Assembly: GCF_024679245.1 (NCBI RefSeq)
Contig: NC_090184.1
Coordinates: forward strand, 18,917,644-18,981,643
Reading direction: 5' to 3'
Origin: Pseudorasbora parva
Taxonomy: Eukaryota; Chordata; Actinopteri; Cypriniformes; Gobionidae
Length of the DNA stretch: 64,000 nucleotides
The position numbers were made by a program, and so were the translations under genes. A model generated the notes under the pieces. It was not told where the DNA came from. It did no database searches and saw nothing but the letters and a program-made list of their open reading frames with translations. Shown piece by piece: positions 13,208 through 26,864 of this stretch (positions are counted from its first letter, which is position 1; each line of letters starts with the position of its first letter).

Positions 13208-14286
13208 TCATTACATTTATATAGCGCTTTTCTAGACACCCAAAGCGCTTTACATATAGAAGGGGGGAATCTCCTCAGCCACCACCAATGTGCAGCATCC
13301 ACCTGGAGGATGCGACGGCAGCCATTTTGCACCAGAACGCTCAACACACACCAGCTGATTAGTGGAGAGGAGACCGAGTGATAAAGCCAATCAGGATAAG
13401 GGGTTTATTAAGAGGCCATGATGGAAAGAGGCCAATGGGCAAATTTGGCCAGGATGCCGGGGTTACACCCCTACTCTTTATCGAAGGACATCCTGGGATT
13501 TTTAACGACCACAGAGAGTCGGGTTTAACGGTGCTCATTGATAGTATAGTGCCCCCATCACTATACCGGGGTGTTAGGACCCACACAGACCACAGGGTGA
13601 GCACCCCCTGCTGGCCTCACTAACACCTCTACCAGCAGCTACCTGGTTTTCCCAGTTGGTCTCCAATCCAGGTACTGACCAGGCTCAGCCCTGCTTAGCT
13701 TCAGTGGGAAACCAGTCTTGGGCTACAGGGTGATATGGCTGCTGGTTAAGTTTTCCAGTTTCACTGCTGGTGAAACATTCAGTTTACTGCATCAACAACA
13801 AGCCAAAGAGGGCGTTTCAATTGAACTAGGCGTTGCATTTTAAACACTTCTACTTTATTTTCTAGCTCTGTCCAAGTAATAAATGCACGTTCTTAAATGA
13901 GCGAGGTTCGAACTTTATCTTAAATAATTGGCCTTAAATCACGTTTATTCTCTCTCTTAAACACAAAGTGACCTTTTTTATATTTTTCATTGACCGTTTG
14001 TGGATTTTACATGAGGCATATTTCTTTGTGCAGACAGGGTTATTTCATATGGTTTTACGTGCCATTTTGTAAACATTTATACAATAAACACTGCTGACAG
14101 TAGGCTAAGTGATGATAGGGCTATGATTTCTGTCCATGTAGGCCTACTCTAATTAAAAAATGGGAAAGTAAAGTAATAAGTAGTGAAGTTACTTTTCAAA
14201 TGCTGTAACTAGTAAAGTAATCTCATTACAATTTACAGAAGTAACTAGTAACTAATTACTTTTTTTGAGTAACTACCCCAACACTG
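12424..14286. mobile_element. hAT-like element, CAGTGTTGGG ends, 8-bp duplication, with nested SINE
   Basis: Left end CAGTGTTGGGGGTAACGAG and right end GAGTAACTACCCCAACACTG are inverted. The 8-bp word TCTGTCGT flanks both sides (12416-12423 and 14287-14294). The GTAAC-rich subterminal repeats are characteristic of an abundant fish hAT MITE family that I recognise. A 5S-derived SINE sits inside at 13166-13738 and explains part of the length. No open transposase remains. The outer flanks (about 12290-12415 and 14740-14900) look like halves of an older 'agtatg'-rich repeat into which this element inserted. Confidence 0.85.
13166..13738 (-). repeat. 5S rRNA-derived SINE (SINE3-like)
   Basis: Read on the minus strand, the head near 13738-13637 resembles 5S rRNA: it includes the complement of 'cctgcttagctt', 'aggtactgaccagg' and 'ggtctccaatcca', the internal promoter region. 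The other end has 'aaagcgctatataaatgtaatg' followed by an (ATT)n tail (13207-13166). A 5S-like head with an (ATT)n tail is the architecture of SINE3-type elements in zebrafish and relatives. It is a retrotransposed copy, not a functional 5S gene, because the similarity is partial and the tail is SINE-like. Confidence 0.75.
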
Positions 14287-15243
14287 TCTGTCGTTTAGTT
14301 ACGTGCATCTCATCACAGTTTAAACTGCCGTCAATCATTGTTACAGTTCAAATCCTCAACATTCAGTTTTATTTCCTACCATATCAGAGAGAAATGGAGC
14401 CGCACATTGATCTGCCATTCATGGGTCTTTAATTCAGATACTCTCTTTGTGTGTTTGCAGTTTAAATATAATGATGCATTTAAAAGTTAATGGCCAAACG
14501 TGTCATTACAAAAGTTCACAATGCTGCTGCAGGTGAAATATAATGTGGACAACACTGAATTAATATCTTTTTGTCAGGTTAAATACTGATAATTGATCAC
14601 TCAAACCACTTTATTCAAACCTCTCTCCTTAACCTCTCGCACATCTGTCATGTTTGTAGTTTTTTAACACTTTTTTTATCCACGTTTATAGCTCTAATCG
14701 AAATCCCGTCAAACTCGCAATGGGTTGTGGGCAATATCAGCCGTTAGAGTGTACGTCGATCTGTACTTTCAATTCTGACCGGAAATAGTAAACCATCTGG
14801 GTATCTTTGGCGTACTCTTTTCAACATACATTAATTTGGGACATACTAATTCTTATTTCGAATACAATTTAGTATGGATAGTATGCAAACTGGGACACAG
14901 GGTAAGAGTTGTAGATAACATGATTATTTTAAACACTTCAGTCCATAGTTTTTCCTTTGTCACCATCTCTGTTCGAAATCTACAATTGCAGTTATTCACG
15001 GAATTATCAACTTGATGTGAGTTGAGCCTCACGGCACAGCACAGATTAATTCAATGTTTTGAGGAGACTGTGCGGCTGTCAGTCACCACGCCAGTGTGGA
15101 TACTGTCATTCAGAATCACAGATTCTACTGTTTGAACATATGACTAACATAAGAATGTCATCTAAAAAAGTAAGTACCTAAACATCCACTTTTGTTCAGA
15201 CCAACTAAAGGGAAAAAGCATTGCAATAACTCGCTATGATTAA

Positions 15244-16394
15244 AGGAAGTGTATGTAAGATTGTGGCCAAAACTGGTGCTGCAGGTGTATCCCCTCTCCC
15301 TCTCCCCCTCCCTCTGACTCGATGTTGCCAGATAGGCTGCAGGATCCAGCAGAAAGGTTTGTAGCTGCAGTTGTGGTAACTAGAGCAGATCTGGCAACCC
15401 GGATGCCGAAACACTACTGACTTCGTGATTGGTAGATAGATAGAGGGTGGAGCTTCAGGCTAAAACACAACATGTCAACATCAGTTGAGGGCTGCAACAA
15501 CAACTTTTAAATGACAATATCCTGGCCTGACTACTGTTGTCAGTGATATAAGTATTTAATTATAGTATTTAACTTAATGTCTAGTAACATATTTTGTTTT
15601 CAAATTGTTAATGTTAACATCAGCATTGCGTGACATTTAATGTGTATTAGGGCTACCTGTAATTCAGTTTCCATATCTGTGCAGTCTAATTTCTAATGGT
15701 CTTATACCAACAAATTAGGAGATTTGTTGGTAAAAATGGCACAACAAATAAAACTCTGCAACTATGAATTAAGCGAACAAGTGTACTACTGTCACATAAT
15801 CGATCAAATATAATTGAAAAACACAACTGAAAAAAAGGTCAAATGTTACCTGTTCAACAGAGAAAAACCCCCCATCTCTGCCTCCATTTTGAACCTCTTC
15901 AAAACACGTAGTTCATGCCACCTTTAAAAGCCCTTTTTATCCTTGTTTTCGCATCAGCCATTTGAAGTCTCTTTTATTTTCTGCGACTCGGAAAATTCGA
16001 AGTCTTTTGCATTTTACAACGGGTGAATCTCCAGCCGTCACTTTTGACTGTCGTTTTAACCTTTTTGGATCCGCCATCAAATTGAGAAGTTTAATTGACA
16101 AGTGCTGCGAGAAAAGGCTATAAATCTCCATCTCCAACATCCTCACATGCAATATAGCCTAATAGCCGTCCGGGACACCTTCTTTATGTGTACAGATGTG
16201 ATTTAATGACGCAAAGATGTACTTGATTTTACAGCTAAAATCCACCAGTACCACTGGAATTAAAAACATTATTACAAGCTTACTGTTGTAGATTGAGCTA
16301 AGGTAAGCAGATAGTTTTGAACACTGGCTGGTTATGTACTTGCTCAAGTTTATGTAGGATAATTTTTAACCCAAAAAAGTTACAGACTGCAGCT
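15244..16394. mobile_element. TTAA-flanked non-autonomous element
   Basis: A TTAA lies on each side (15240-15243 and 16395-16398). The left end starts AGGAAGTGTATGTAAG; the right end reads, inverted, AGCTGCAGTCTGTAAC. The ends are only partly similar, so the pairing is plausible, not certain. The first 370 bp or so recur in opposite orientation at about 19786-20143. No transposase is seen. Confidence 0.55.
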
Positions 16395-18749
16395 TTAATT
16401 ACAGTAGTGGAAACATGATGAACCGGACGCGCTCCAGGAATGCTGAGGATCAGTGAATGATTGATTGATTATGATCCGGACAAATTACTGAAGATCAACT
16501 AAATGGATTCAAATGTTGCTTCACTTCACCCTTCACCCCCCACCCTCTCCCTTTTTCTCTTGGTTGGGTGGTCAGCTTGACAGCTGGGTCTGCTATCGTT
16601 CCCTGCGCACTGCCTTATCTCCATTCAAGGACAAGCCACAGAACTGAACTGTAAACATCTTAAGTTATGGCTGACAATCTCACAACACAAGCTCAGACTC
16701 TTACTCGCATCATACACTCCCACCCCCATCCCATCCCCCCTCCATCCGTCAGCCTCCTTCTTTCCTCTCTTCCTCCCTAACCCAATCCAAACTAAAAATT
16801 CCATCACGTGACCACGTGTGCTGTGTTATGTTATGTTGTGTTTTTTGTATGTATGTATGCTATGCTTTGCAAAATCTGCATTTTCTTTTCTTCTGGAGAG
16901 CGTGGCAGCGCTTGAAATGGCTGCGGCCTGGAGGCTTGCTCCAAACGACATTTCGTTGCAGTGTACTTGTACATTTGTAATGACAAATAAACTTCTATCC
17001 TATGATGAGCAGCAAAATAGATTATTTTGCTAAAATGCTGTAGAAAGCGAGAATGCAGCAAATACAAGTATTTTTATGTCTGTCATACAGATGACTGTTT
17101 AACTAAACCAGGTTTGTGACGAGTTGGCACTTTTAGAGTTTTCTTTTTTTCCCATATATTTTGCATTATTATTCAGTATATTAAGAGAATATCATAATAA
17201 ACAATGTTTAGGCCTAATTTTGATTATTTAGCAATGGCAAGGGAAGACAAAAAAACTTTATAATTACTAATTAATTTTTTTTGTGCTAGTGATGGGAGTT
17301 TTAATCATTAGATTATGAATGTAGTTTTTTTAGTAGTTTATTACTTTGAGCAAAATATAAAAATGGCCCATACTTTTCTTAAGAGGTAAACCCTGCACCC
17401 CCAGTATGTTTTCTCTGTCCCAAGGCATTCTATGTGCCATACATGTAGGTGTCTAAAAGTAAAGTAATAATTATAATTACCTTTTTATATTCATATCTAG
17501 TTAAGAGAAATATTAATTAAATTGGCTGGGGAAATATTGGTAATGTTAGGGGTTAAGAGCTTATGACCCAGGACCAGTAGTGAAGAAATGAAGACAAAGA
17601 GTCCGAATTGCAATTAATTAAAAGAAAAATTTACTTAAGAATAGTTTTTAGATTCAAAAGCAGAAGCCAGCTTCAGTTCTCACAAGAAGTTTGTAGGATG
17701 CGGTCCCTCTCTCACCGTCTCGTTGCCTCGACCTATCGTACATACAATTGTCCCAACAGTTATACCGCTTTCAAGGTCTTATCCACGTCATTACTGCAAT
17801 GTGGATGGTTCTGATTGGCTCAGAGACAATGATAAATGATAAGCCATGGTAAATTTCCACTCGAGTCAGTTAATCTGATGCACGTTTCCATAGACGTGTC
17901 ACTTGTTGATGCTTTCACCCCAGAATTAGGCCCGTAGTGACCTTCCAGATCTGGAGCAGGCGCCAGCTTGCCCAGAACAACAAGTCCGCCGAACTCTTAG
18001 GGTGCCCATTGTACACCATTCTCAACACTGATCTGTAACATAGAATATTGCGCAGATACACAGTCTCTCCAAGGTTGGAGCTGATTAAGCTCCAGTTCTA
18101 ACCAGTTCTTACAAAAACATACTGATAACATGTGCTTTCTTTCAGTGAGATGGACACAATAGTACAGGCAATATTCATCTTGAGTCTTTAGTGTTTCAGT
18201 AAAAGGAAATATAAAAGGAATAAAACATAATAAATTAAATGAAAGACAAATCCATATTTCATCTCTGGAAGCCGGGCTAAGTGAGCAAACATCTGTTACT
18301 GCACTCCTGACATGTTAGGGGTGTGTGATACCTCCAAAATCCAAACACATGACCTTGTTGCCAGTGTTTAGTGACACATCACACATCTCTAGGCCAGACC
18401 AAATATATACTTACTGTATATAGAAATATAGAAAACAAGAAACTAAAAGCAAAATCATAACTGGAAATAATAATATATATAGGAAGATAAATATTGATTA
18501 AGGTTTTGATTATGAAGTTAATTAGGATATGTACTATATACAGGTATATTGAAGTGGCAGTGGATTTCAGAATCGCCCTTTCAGTAAAAAATTGTATACA
18601 TCACTGCTTTGGCTCATCTTTGACCACTATTTTGAGTTTATTTATTTTGAAGACTGTTTTAAGATTTCTTTCTTTTACAAAGTATGGCTGCCATATTTTT
18701 TTAGATTTTAAGCAAAATCTCACTGAAATTTTACTTTTATATTGAGCTA
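16395..18749. other. Intronic DNA with probable LINE tail; no gene
   Basis: The segment around 16880-17010 ends with 'acatttgtaatgacaaataaac', which resembles the 3' tail of a fish LINE, but it is too short to classify. The rest, including GC-richer patches at 17690-18010, shows no domain and no clear element boundary. Confidence 0.35.
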
Positions 18750-18845
18750 CTTCATATTAATATTTTAATATTAATTGTGGTTATATCTATCGATCTATAG
18801 ATCGATGGATATAACCACAATTAATATTCAAATATAAATCTGAAG
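18750..18845. repeat. 96-bp near-perfect palindrome
   Basis: The central 62 bp (18767-18828) is self-complementary around 18797/18798 with a single mismatched pair. The outer 17 bp on each side pair with three mismatches, running from CTTCA to TGAAG. The centre reads GATCTATAGATC. The transcript of either strand would form a long hairpin. I see no flanking target duplication. Confidence 0.9.
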
Positions 18846-19785
18846 ATATTTCCAGGAAAAGGAGCAAAAAATACTGATTAAGTACTGTTTGTTTTGCATT
18901 GAATGAGGTACTGCATGTATACTTCCAGGTTATGAAACATAAACTGAGATGCAAATGTGCATCTGTGCCACTGCAGGATATGTAAAAGAATAATAAAAGT
19001 AATTTTAGTGTGTCATTTATCTGGGGGGGTTTCTCACGACCGGGCGCCAGTTTGAATTACAGTCACTTCGGGCTCACTTCAGGTTCCTTGGCAACCAGCA
19101 GCTATGAGTGACATTCATTTTCCTTACTGTCAGCTTTCGTACAATCACAGAGACTAACCGTTCTGCACTCAGACGGCGCCAATGTGTGTTCCCTTCACAG
19201 CCTATTTCCAGTCTATGTAAGTCTGTGGAGTTTTGAAACATGTAGAAGACAATATTTCAAAATAGTAAAAATGGCTGAGCGCACACTGAATCCAAAAAAA
19301 TACAACATTTATTGTATCAATTGCATGGTGCAAAAAAGTGCAAAGTGCAGTTGAGTTAAAAACAGAGGAGCATGAGCAGATTGCTATCCTCAGTGCTCAG
19401 TGTAGACAATATTTTGGCACATGTAGAGCTAAAAAGAGTTCGCTTATTTTCTCCCTCTAGTCTTCCCTGACATGTCTGACTCAAGCCTCGCTCCATTTTG
19501 TTTTTGCAGAGTCATCAATGATGCAAAATACGTTCATTATTAATTCTGGACCAAAGGTACATTTCTCCTTCTCTGTTTATCTTTCACTGAAAACCCAGCT
19601 GGACTACCATACCATAATTCAATAACAAATATTTGCTGCCAAATGATTAAAAAAATTAATCAAATTGAACATTATATCATATTCATTTTGGCCTCAAAGG
19701 CATTGTATTATTTTGGCAGATGAGTGAATTATAATACATTAAAAATTACTGTATATAAGACATATATTTCAATTAATCATAAAAT

Positions 19786-20143
19786 GACCCTGATATGTTA
19801 CTAGACATTAAGAAATCATGTTTATTTCAAATATTTATATCACTGACAACAGTAGTCTGGCCAGTATATTGTCATTTAAAAGTTGTTGTTGCAGCCCTCA
19901 ACTGATGTTGATGTTGACATGTTATGTTTTAGCCTGAAGCTCCACCCTCTATCTGTCTACCAATCACAAAGTCAGTAGTGTTTCTGCATCCGGGTTGCCA
20001 GATCTGCTCTAGTTACCACAACTGCAGCTACAAACGTTCCTGCTGGATCCTACAGCCTATCTGGCAACCTCGAGTCAGAGGGAGGGGGAGAGGGGATAGT
20101 GATTGCGGTACCAGTTTTGACCACAATCTTACATACACTTCCT
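19786..20143. repeat. Inverted partial copy of the 15244 element
   Basis: The reverse complement matches about 15244-15600, including 'gttgccagat', 'gcagccctcaactgatgttg' (inverted) and the terminal 'acatacacttcct'. It ends next to TTAA, with one T fewer than expected. The other half of the family is absent, so this is a fragment. Confidence 0.75.
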
Positions 20144-21905
20144 TAAAAGATGTCATGAATAAGCATTAAAAAAATTATACTGTTGTCTGAGGTCAATGAA
20201 AATTTACTGGGGGAAAGTAAAAAATCTTTCCTGCTTTGCTGGCATATTACACAATCAGTAATCAGGCTCTTCTTGTTCTCACATTCTAAATAGTTTTATT
20301 TAAGTCACGTCAATCTGATTTTGATCACAAAAGGTTGAAAAGAGGCAAGCAACATAGCACAGTATCTCCTAATAGAAAATTAGAGTTCATTTAAAAGCAA
20401 ATATGCAAATCTGAATGCTGAACACAAAAATGTATTCTTGCATTATTGCACAATCCTACCTAAATATGAATTTATCATTCAGTGATCTGTCTAAATGAAC
20501 AAAGGAATAAGGGAAGCCATGTCTAATATGATAATCCGAGGCGTGAGAAACCAACTAACTCTGTCAAACCAGCTGATTGCATCTTTAACATCCGTTTGAC
20601 TTTATGGTAAGGTGCCACACATGTATAGGAAGTCAAGCTCAACAGCCTAATCTGATTCTTCTATAGAAATTGTTCTGCTTTGACAAAGACAGACCTACAT
20701 AATTGTATGGCAGTCAGGCATGACAAGAAGCATGCGTTAAGATCCTATGATTGTTAGTAAGTACTGTGGGTAGTTATCACCAAACACAACCTAATACATT
20801 CCCATGAAACTCTGAGGTAAAAGGGTAAAAACTGAGCATGTGTCAAATGTGAAAAATTGAGTATTTTTCATAGATTCCAAAGATTAAAGAAGGTTTTTAT
20901 TATAAGGCCGTTAAATAAATGTGAAACATGACGACGCCACTTGGGGAGGAGCCAGCTAGAATTAGTTAGAGCACCGTTTCCATGGTAAAGCAAGGTCTGA
21001 TTTCAAAACGGTTAAATATCGGATATAATTGTTTTAAACATGCAGTGGCAAATGGGCCCACCAGTTAGCCAGTGACAGTTAACAGGTTAAAATAATAAAT
21101 TATGCAGTGTTTACTTACAACACTTACCTTGCTGACTTGTCGGCAAGGACTATTTACACTAACTCCGCCCACCAGTGTCTGATTGATCCAGACAAAATTA
21201 CAAAAGAAATCTCTGAGATAATAGGATCAAACTATACTTTGGTCGTCCGTGTGCAGCCTAATATTTGAGTGTGTGTACAACAGCGCATGCGCAAGAAAGA
21301 CAGAAGAGTCACAACAATTGTACTGTGCATGTGTCGAACTCAGCCATCCGCACTCAACTGCGGTTATACTTCAAAAGCTGTGTGGACACGACTGCATGCA
21401 AAATGCATCCAGACACAGACACACATTCGAATCTGCCTTTTTCCATCACATATCCACTTGGAGAGATTTCTTTTAATTAAAAATGAAACAAATAATTGAA
21501 AAGTAAGAATAAAGTGTTTAACTAGTATTTAATAGTGTGAATAAAGTGTTTCAAGGGTAGGGGTAGCAGGGGTAGGTGTAGGAGAGGGCTTTAGGGACAG
21601 GGACAAGTAATGTTACAACAGTGTACCATTCATTTATGATTTACACTGAACATGTTGTTATTCTTGCATACTCTTTTATAATGTACTACAATACACTGAG
21701 GTGCAAACAGTATCTGCCACTCTTTGCACTAAGTATAAATGGCATCCAGTAACAACAATTGACACATAGTGCAAAGAAAACACTATCTCTATTTGCACTT
21801 TTTCAGATTGCAATCTGCCACTAAATTATTTCTGCACTTCAAAAAAGTTTGAGTTCTGCAAGTGATTAGCTTTAAGTAATTTAAAACAATAATCCCCGTA
21901 AAGTA
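20144..21905. other. Intronic DNA, no gene seen
   Basis: AT-rich. Three overlapping frames at 21249-21499 are open in parallel but carry no recognisable domain. No element boundary was resolved. Confidence 0.4.
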
Positions 21906-22288
21906 CACTGTAAAAGAATGTTTAAAAAAATAAGTTAACTTAAAAGTTTGAGTTCATTGAAATTAAAGATTTGAGTTAACACAATGAACATTTTTGAGAA
22001 TCAACAACCTTTATTTAAATATTATTAAACTATTTTCTTTTTTTAAAGAAGCATATTGGGTAATTATGTCTGTTTTATTTGTGATAACACAGTGAAACAG
22101 GCCAAATATATCACAGGTATATCACATTTTTTATGTGGTTCAGATACAATAATATTTTGAGTTTCTATTTATTAAACCATTTTCCTTCATTGTATCAACT
22201 CAAATTTTTAATTTCAATAAACTCAAAATGTTAAAGTAACCAGGTTACTTACTTTTTTAAAGTTAAACCAACAATATTTTTTACAGTG
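21906..22288. mobile_element. CACTGTAAAA-ended MITE, copy 1
   Basis: Starts CACTGTAAAAG and ends TTTTTTACAGTG, flanked by TA on both sides. The interior shares 'catattgggtaatt', 'atgtggttcagatacaata' and 'ccttcattgtatcaac' with copies at 51211-51607 and 54393-54737. It is the most diverged of the three and has no coding capacity. Confidence 0.8.
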
Positions 22289-23019
22289 TAGTCCAGTAAT
22301 ATTACAATAGATTTATAACCGCTAAGGGGAATTGTTAGGCACAACACGTAATTCTCTGTAAACTACGGCTTCACAGGGCTTATTGGTTTTATAAAACGGT
22401 TGCCACACAATACAAATATTAAAGGGTCACTTCTCTGGCTCGTATATAACATATCCAGCGCTTGTGTTATTGACCTTACCAGAAGTGATGCGCGTTCCAG
22501 GCTGTTGGATATAGCGTTGTATTTGAGGTAAAAAATTATATAAATACGGCTCGATTTCTCACACAAACCGATCGTTTTATCAATGATATCAATGTGTCGT
22601 CATGAGCCACAGGGCTCTTTGTGCATGTTGTCTAAGCATGTTTCTTTTTTTGTTCTTATAGAAAGTTACCCATTCACATGATTATATGACTGTCACACAG
22701 CAACGGTTGGAGTTAAAAATCTTAATTTGTGTTCTACTAAAGAAACAAAGACACCTGTTGGATGCACTGGGGGTAAGCAGATAAACATCAAAATTTCATT
22801 TTTGGGTGAACTAACCCTTTAAAGCCAAATGTATAAATGCAACTTGTAAAATAACTAAATGCTTTTCCATTCCGCTGTAAAAAATAGTCCTTGACCGAGG
22901 ACAGCAAGAGAAGAGAAGTCTTAATGAGTGAGTCACTTAGCAGCAAATACTTTTATATTGAAAGGACTGTGAATATGCGAACAAGATGCAACGGACAAAT
23001 GCTACTAGCGCTGTTAGTA
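22289..23019. other. Intronic DNA, no gene seen
   Basis: No coding domain recognised. Around 22640-22830 the text resembles a degraded dispersed repeat ending 'gggtgaactaaccctttaa', but no matching left end was found. Confidence 0.35.
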
Positions 23020-23662
23020 GCTGTGTCTCATTTCGGAAGGCTGCGTCCTCCGGAGGTCACATTTGAAGGCTGTATACGTCATAAGGCCGTCTCATTTCAA
23101 AAAAGTGAGTAGGACACTCCAAATGCGACCTTCGAATGCGTCCTTCTTTCACAGGAATTTGGAGTGTGCATGAGGTGTAGCCTTTGCTGCTGCAGATAAC
23201 CCACAAATCTTTGCGTCGCCGTTAACAACTGTCATATTTTTTTATATTATATGAAAAAACGGCACCACTGCCAGATATACATGCAAGCGTTGATGTGGTG
23301 TTTAAATGTAATTTGCTTGTTTTTGTTTTTTAAGCTGTATTAGGCTACCTGAAATAGATAATTGTGGTAAACAGGATTACAAGTGTTTAGTGCTTTTAAA
23401 CGTTCGGAACAGTATATTGCTGTCAAGACAAGAAACATTGCATAGGCATTTTCAAGTTATGAATAATTTTCATTCATATAACTGGCGTGAGAGCGCAACG
23501 AAGCTGAACGTGTTGGCTTAGCAATGAGATACTTCCTGTCTGTGTGTCCTACAAAGGACGTCTTGATTAATTCTGAGGGAGGACACTCCGTATACTGCAT
23601 CCTACACAGGACGTGTCGTCCGGAGGACGCAGCCTTCGAAATTTAACGAAATGAGACACAGC
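23020..23662. mobile_element. MITE with GCTGTGTCTCATTTCG inverted ends
   Basis: The left end GCTGTGTCTCATTTCG is followed by AAGGCTGCGTCCTCCGGAGG. The right end is the inverse, with about 10 extra bases between the two blocks. The flanking duplication is unclear; TA is possible. Subterminal GGACGCAG motifs recur inside. No transposase. Confidence 0.75.
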
Positions 23663-25793
23663 TAGTGTCAGGACCAAGCGGCAACCTCCCGCGGCCTCTC
23701 GAAGGTAATATGGAAGTAATTTAAACTGCAATTCCTCGACTAGCCACTAGGGACATGCTGCAGAAGGGAGCAGAATCTCATTGAGCCCCATGTTAAAATT
23801 CCCAACTGTACGGCAGAAAAAAACATGTTTACAGCCTGGTTGTTTACAAATTGTGGTTTTGTTCTATACGGCTAATTTTGCCCTTCATGACAAATGTGAG
23901 GGGGTTGAATTTTTTTCTAACGCATTCGTTTACATTACAGCCTTAAAGTTCTGCATAATTAAGGGCGTGGTTACTTTGAGTGGCGGGCGTCTGTTAGTCA
24001 TTGCGTCACTTAAGCTCTGCCCACGTCCCGCCTCCTTGCCCATTTTCTGTTATCCGGGAGTGATGCGCAATGAGGCGCTGCCAAGATGACAGCCAGCTCG
24101 TACCTACTGTACGCTTCAGAACGGCTTATCGGAATCCTATTGGTGACGTCACGGACACTACGTCCATATTTTTTTACAGTCTATGGTCAGGACACGGGAA
24201 AAAACCCATAACTGTTAAAAGGACAAGATATCACAACGGACATTCAAACTGGGGGTGTTTGTCTGACTGTGCTGTCGGTCTACATATGGGACGACATAAT
24301 TATCAAAAGTCTTCCACCACAAAGAAAAAAATATTGTGAGTGTGATTATTTTGCAAAACCAGCACACAAGTAGTAAAGCTGGTTTTCAGTGGCCTGTTGT
24401 TCATCCTTGAATGGTTCTGAAAGGCTTTGAGAGATGAGAGATGATGCAGACGATATACTGAAAGCTAAAAACCAACCAAGCAGAATGAGTGACAGAGAAA
24501 TGGGAGACAAGTGCTACAAAGACATGCTTTCCACCATCGTTGGCATGGCAATGGCTGTTTTCTACCTGAGTGGATGCTTTCACACCTTTGATCAGCGTGA
24601 GATTCAGACTCACACCCGCCTCCAGGAGCAGATGCTGGTCTGTCTTTTTATGAAGGCTTGCAAATAACACTAACACATCATAACCTTTACTGAGCACAGG
24701 TAAACAACACACAGAAGTAGAAACACGGCCAATCGCATGGCATTTGGGAACAGAAGCACCAATCGCTGAAATTGAAATCATAAATACGGCTTTGAAACAG
24801 CATGAGGGTGAGAAAATGATGACAGAATTGTCATTTGTTTGTGTAAACTAATCTCCGGGATCTTTATCACTGCTAAAGAAATAAACCCTAGTAATCATGT
24901 GTCTCCACTAGAGTTTCAGGAAAGATGTCCACTGTGCCACAAAATGCTTATTTTTGCCAGCACGCCAATTCGCAATCAAAACCAGACATTGCAAGAACTC
25001 AAACATTGCTTTTTAAATTCTTCCAAAACCAGATTATCTAGATTATTCAATCCATGTTAAATTAATAGAAATGTCTAAGTTCAAACTCTGCTTTTGGGAA
25101 ATAATAATTTTGCTTGGATACAGTGCAAAGATTTTTTTTTTTTTTTTTTTTTGCCTTGCTGCATAAATTGATAATTTCACGATCATCAATAAATTAAAAC
25201 ACAACCAGTAAGCCACAATCTGTTATTACACTAGTCCCTAATTATAAATCAGTAGGACCACTAAGCGAATGTCATGTCACCTGATACATTTTCATTAACT
25301 CTTGTTTCATGGTGTCTATGCCTTCTAGTTTTGTTAGTTTCGTTTTTTTAGGCTACATTAACACTAATCTGGTATTGAAATATGAGATTTTTGAAGACAA
25401 GCTGTTAAGTCTTTAAAATGTAAATACGGCATTTTTGTGTTGTAGTGTGTACTGTGAAAACTGAGGTATTTGAAGAAAAAAAATGATGCATGTTTAATCA
25501 TCATGTGACAGAGATATTTACATTTATACCGATATGTGCCTTCTATACCTTACACAAATATTTAAAAAAGTATACTTAAAGTTCATGTTAAGTATACTTA
25601 AGTAAAGTTCAAGTATATTTTAAGTATACTTTATGGAGTAAGTATACTAATATCAATGTACTAAAAGTATATATGTAAGTGCACATTTGCATTAACTTAT
25701 AATTTTAAGTGTACTTAAACAGCAGCAAACTTTGAGTACAAGTTCACTTGTTTGTTTTTTTGTTTATACTAAAACTATATTACAAGTGAACTT
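23663..25793. other. Intronic DNA with a dispersed repeat; no gene
   Basis: About 23690-24190, ending 'tttacagtctatgg', looks like a repeat that I recall from fish genomes. About 25555-25790 is rich in 'aagtatactt' words, suggesting a degraded palindromic MITE. The open frames here (up to 126 codons) have no recognisable domain. Confidence 0.35.
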
Positions 25794-26007
<214 letters not shown>

Positions 26008-26864
26008 ATTAATCTTGCATCCCTAATAAATGTGAAAGCAAAAATAATACATTAGGCCGACCGACAGATTGTGTTTATGCATGTTCGGTCTGGTTAAACC
26101 AGACAGTCACAGTAATCGGTGACAGGCGCTTTACACTGCCAGTCAAAGATATGAGGGTGTCAGAATGATTGTCCTCTCATGCAGATTCACCATAATGCCC
26201 GTCTTACACTCCTGATCAAGCAGGAAGAAACCACACACACAAAAGAACCAGCACAACATGAACTACTGCTTGTTTCATCACTGCTTAGAACTCTCTCTTC
26301 CACCTTTGCATTATCAGACTATATTGCTCCATTTGTCCTATCATGCAACACACCCTGAAGTTACATGAATCATTTTCCTAATTGTCTAATTACATCTTCA
26401 GTCTCTGTTCATACAAGTTGAACCCCAATGAACGTCTGAGGATTTCTCTAAAATGAGCAAACTAATGCAGATCCACCAAAAGTGAACAGACACATATAAA
26501 TCTGTCCGTTCAAATATAGCCAACCCTCTTTCTCATTTCGTTTTTCATTTCCATGTAAATTGAGCTGGATTACGGTGATATGGCACCTAATAGGACCAGC
26601 ATGCATTTATAAAATGAAAACTAGTGGATGAAGAGGCACACATATGATGTAACATATATAATAACTCAAGAAATATTCTCTGAAAACGGTCAGAGATGTC
26701 TTGATATCATATGTGATTTTGCTTCTCAAGTATATGTATCTTGTTTTATACAGTGTCCTAAACTAAAACATATCTGCCTTCTTTCTCCTTTTGATCTTTT
26801 ATAAAAAATAAAATCACACAATTCTACGGAAGCTTATTGCATTCACTTGAGAAAAAAAAATCTA

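Noticed and set aside
13630..13738. Authentic 5S rRNA gene on the minus strand
   Set aside because: Similarity is partial and followed by SINE body and (ATT)n tail; it lies inside a transposon.
24401..24781. 126-codon minus-strand frame as a gene
   Set aside because: No recognisable domain, no splice or promoter support, and amino-acid composition like translated non-coding DNA.
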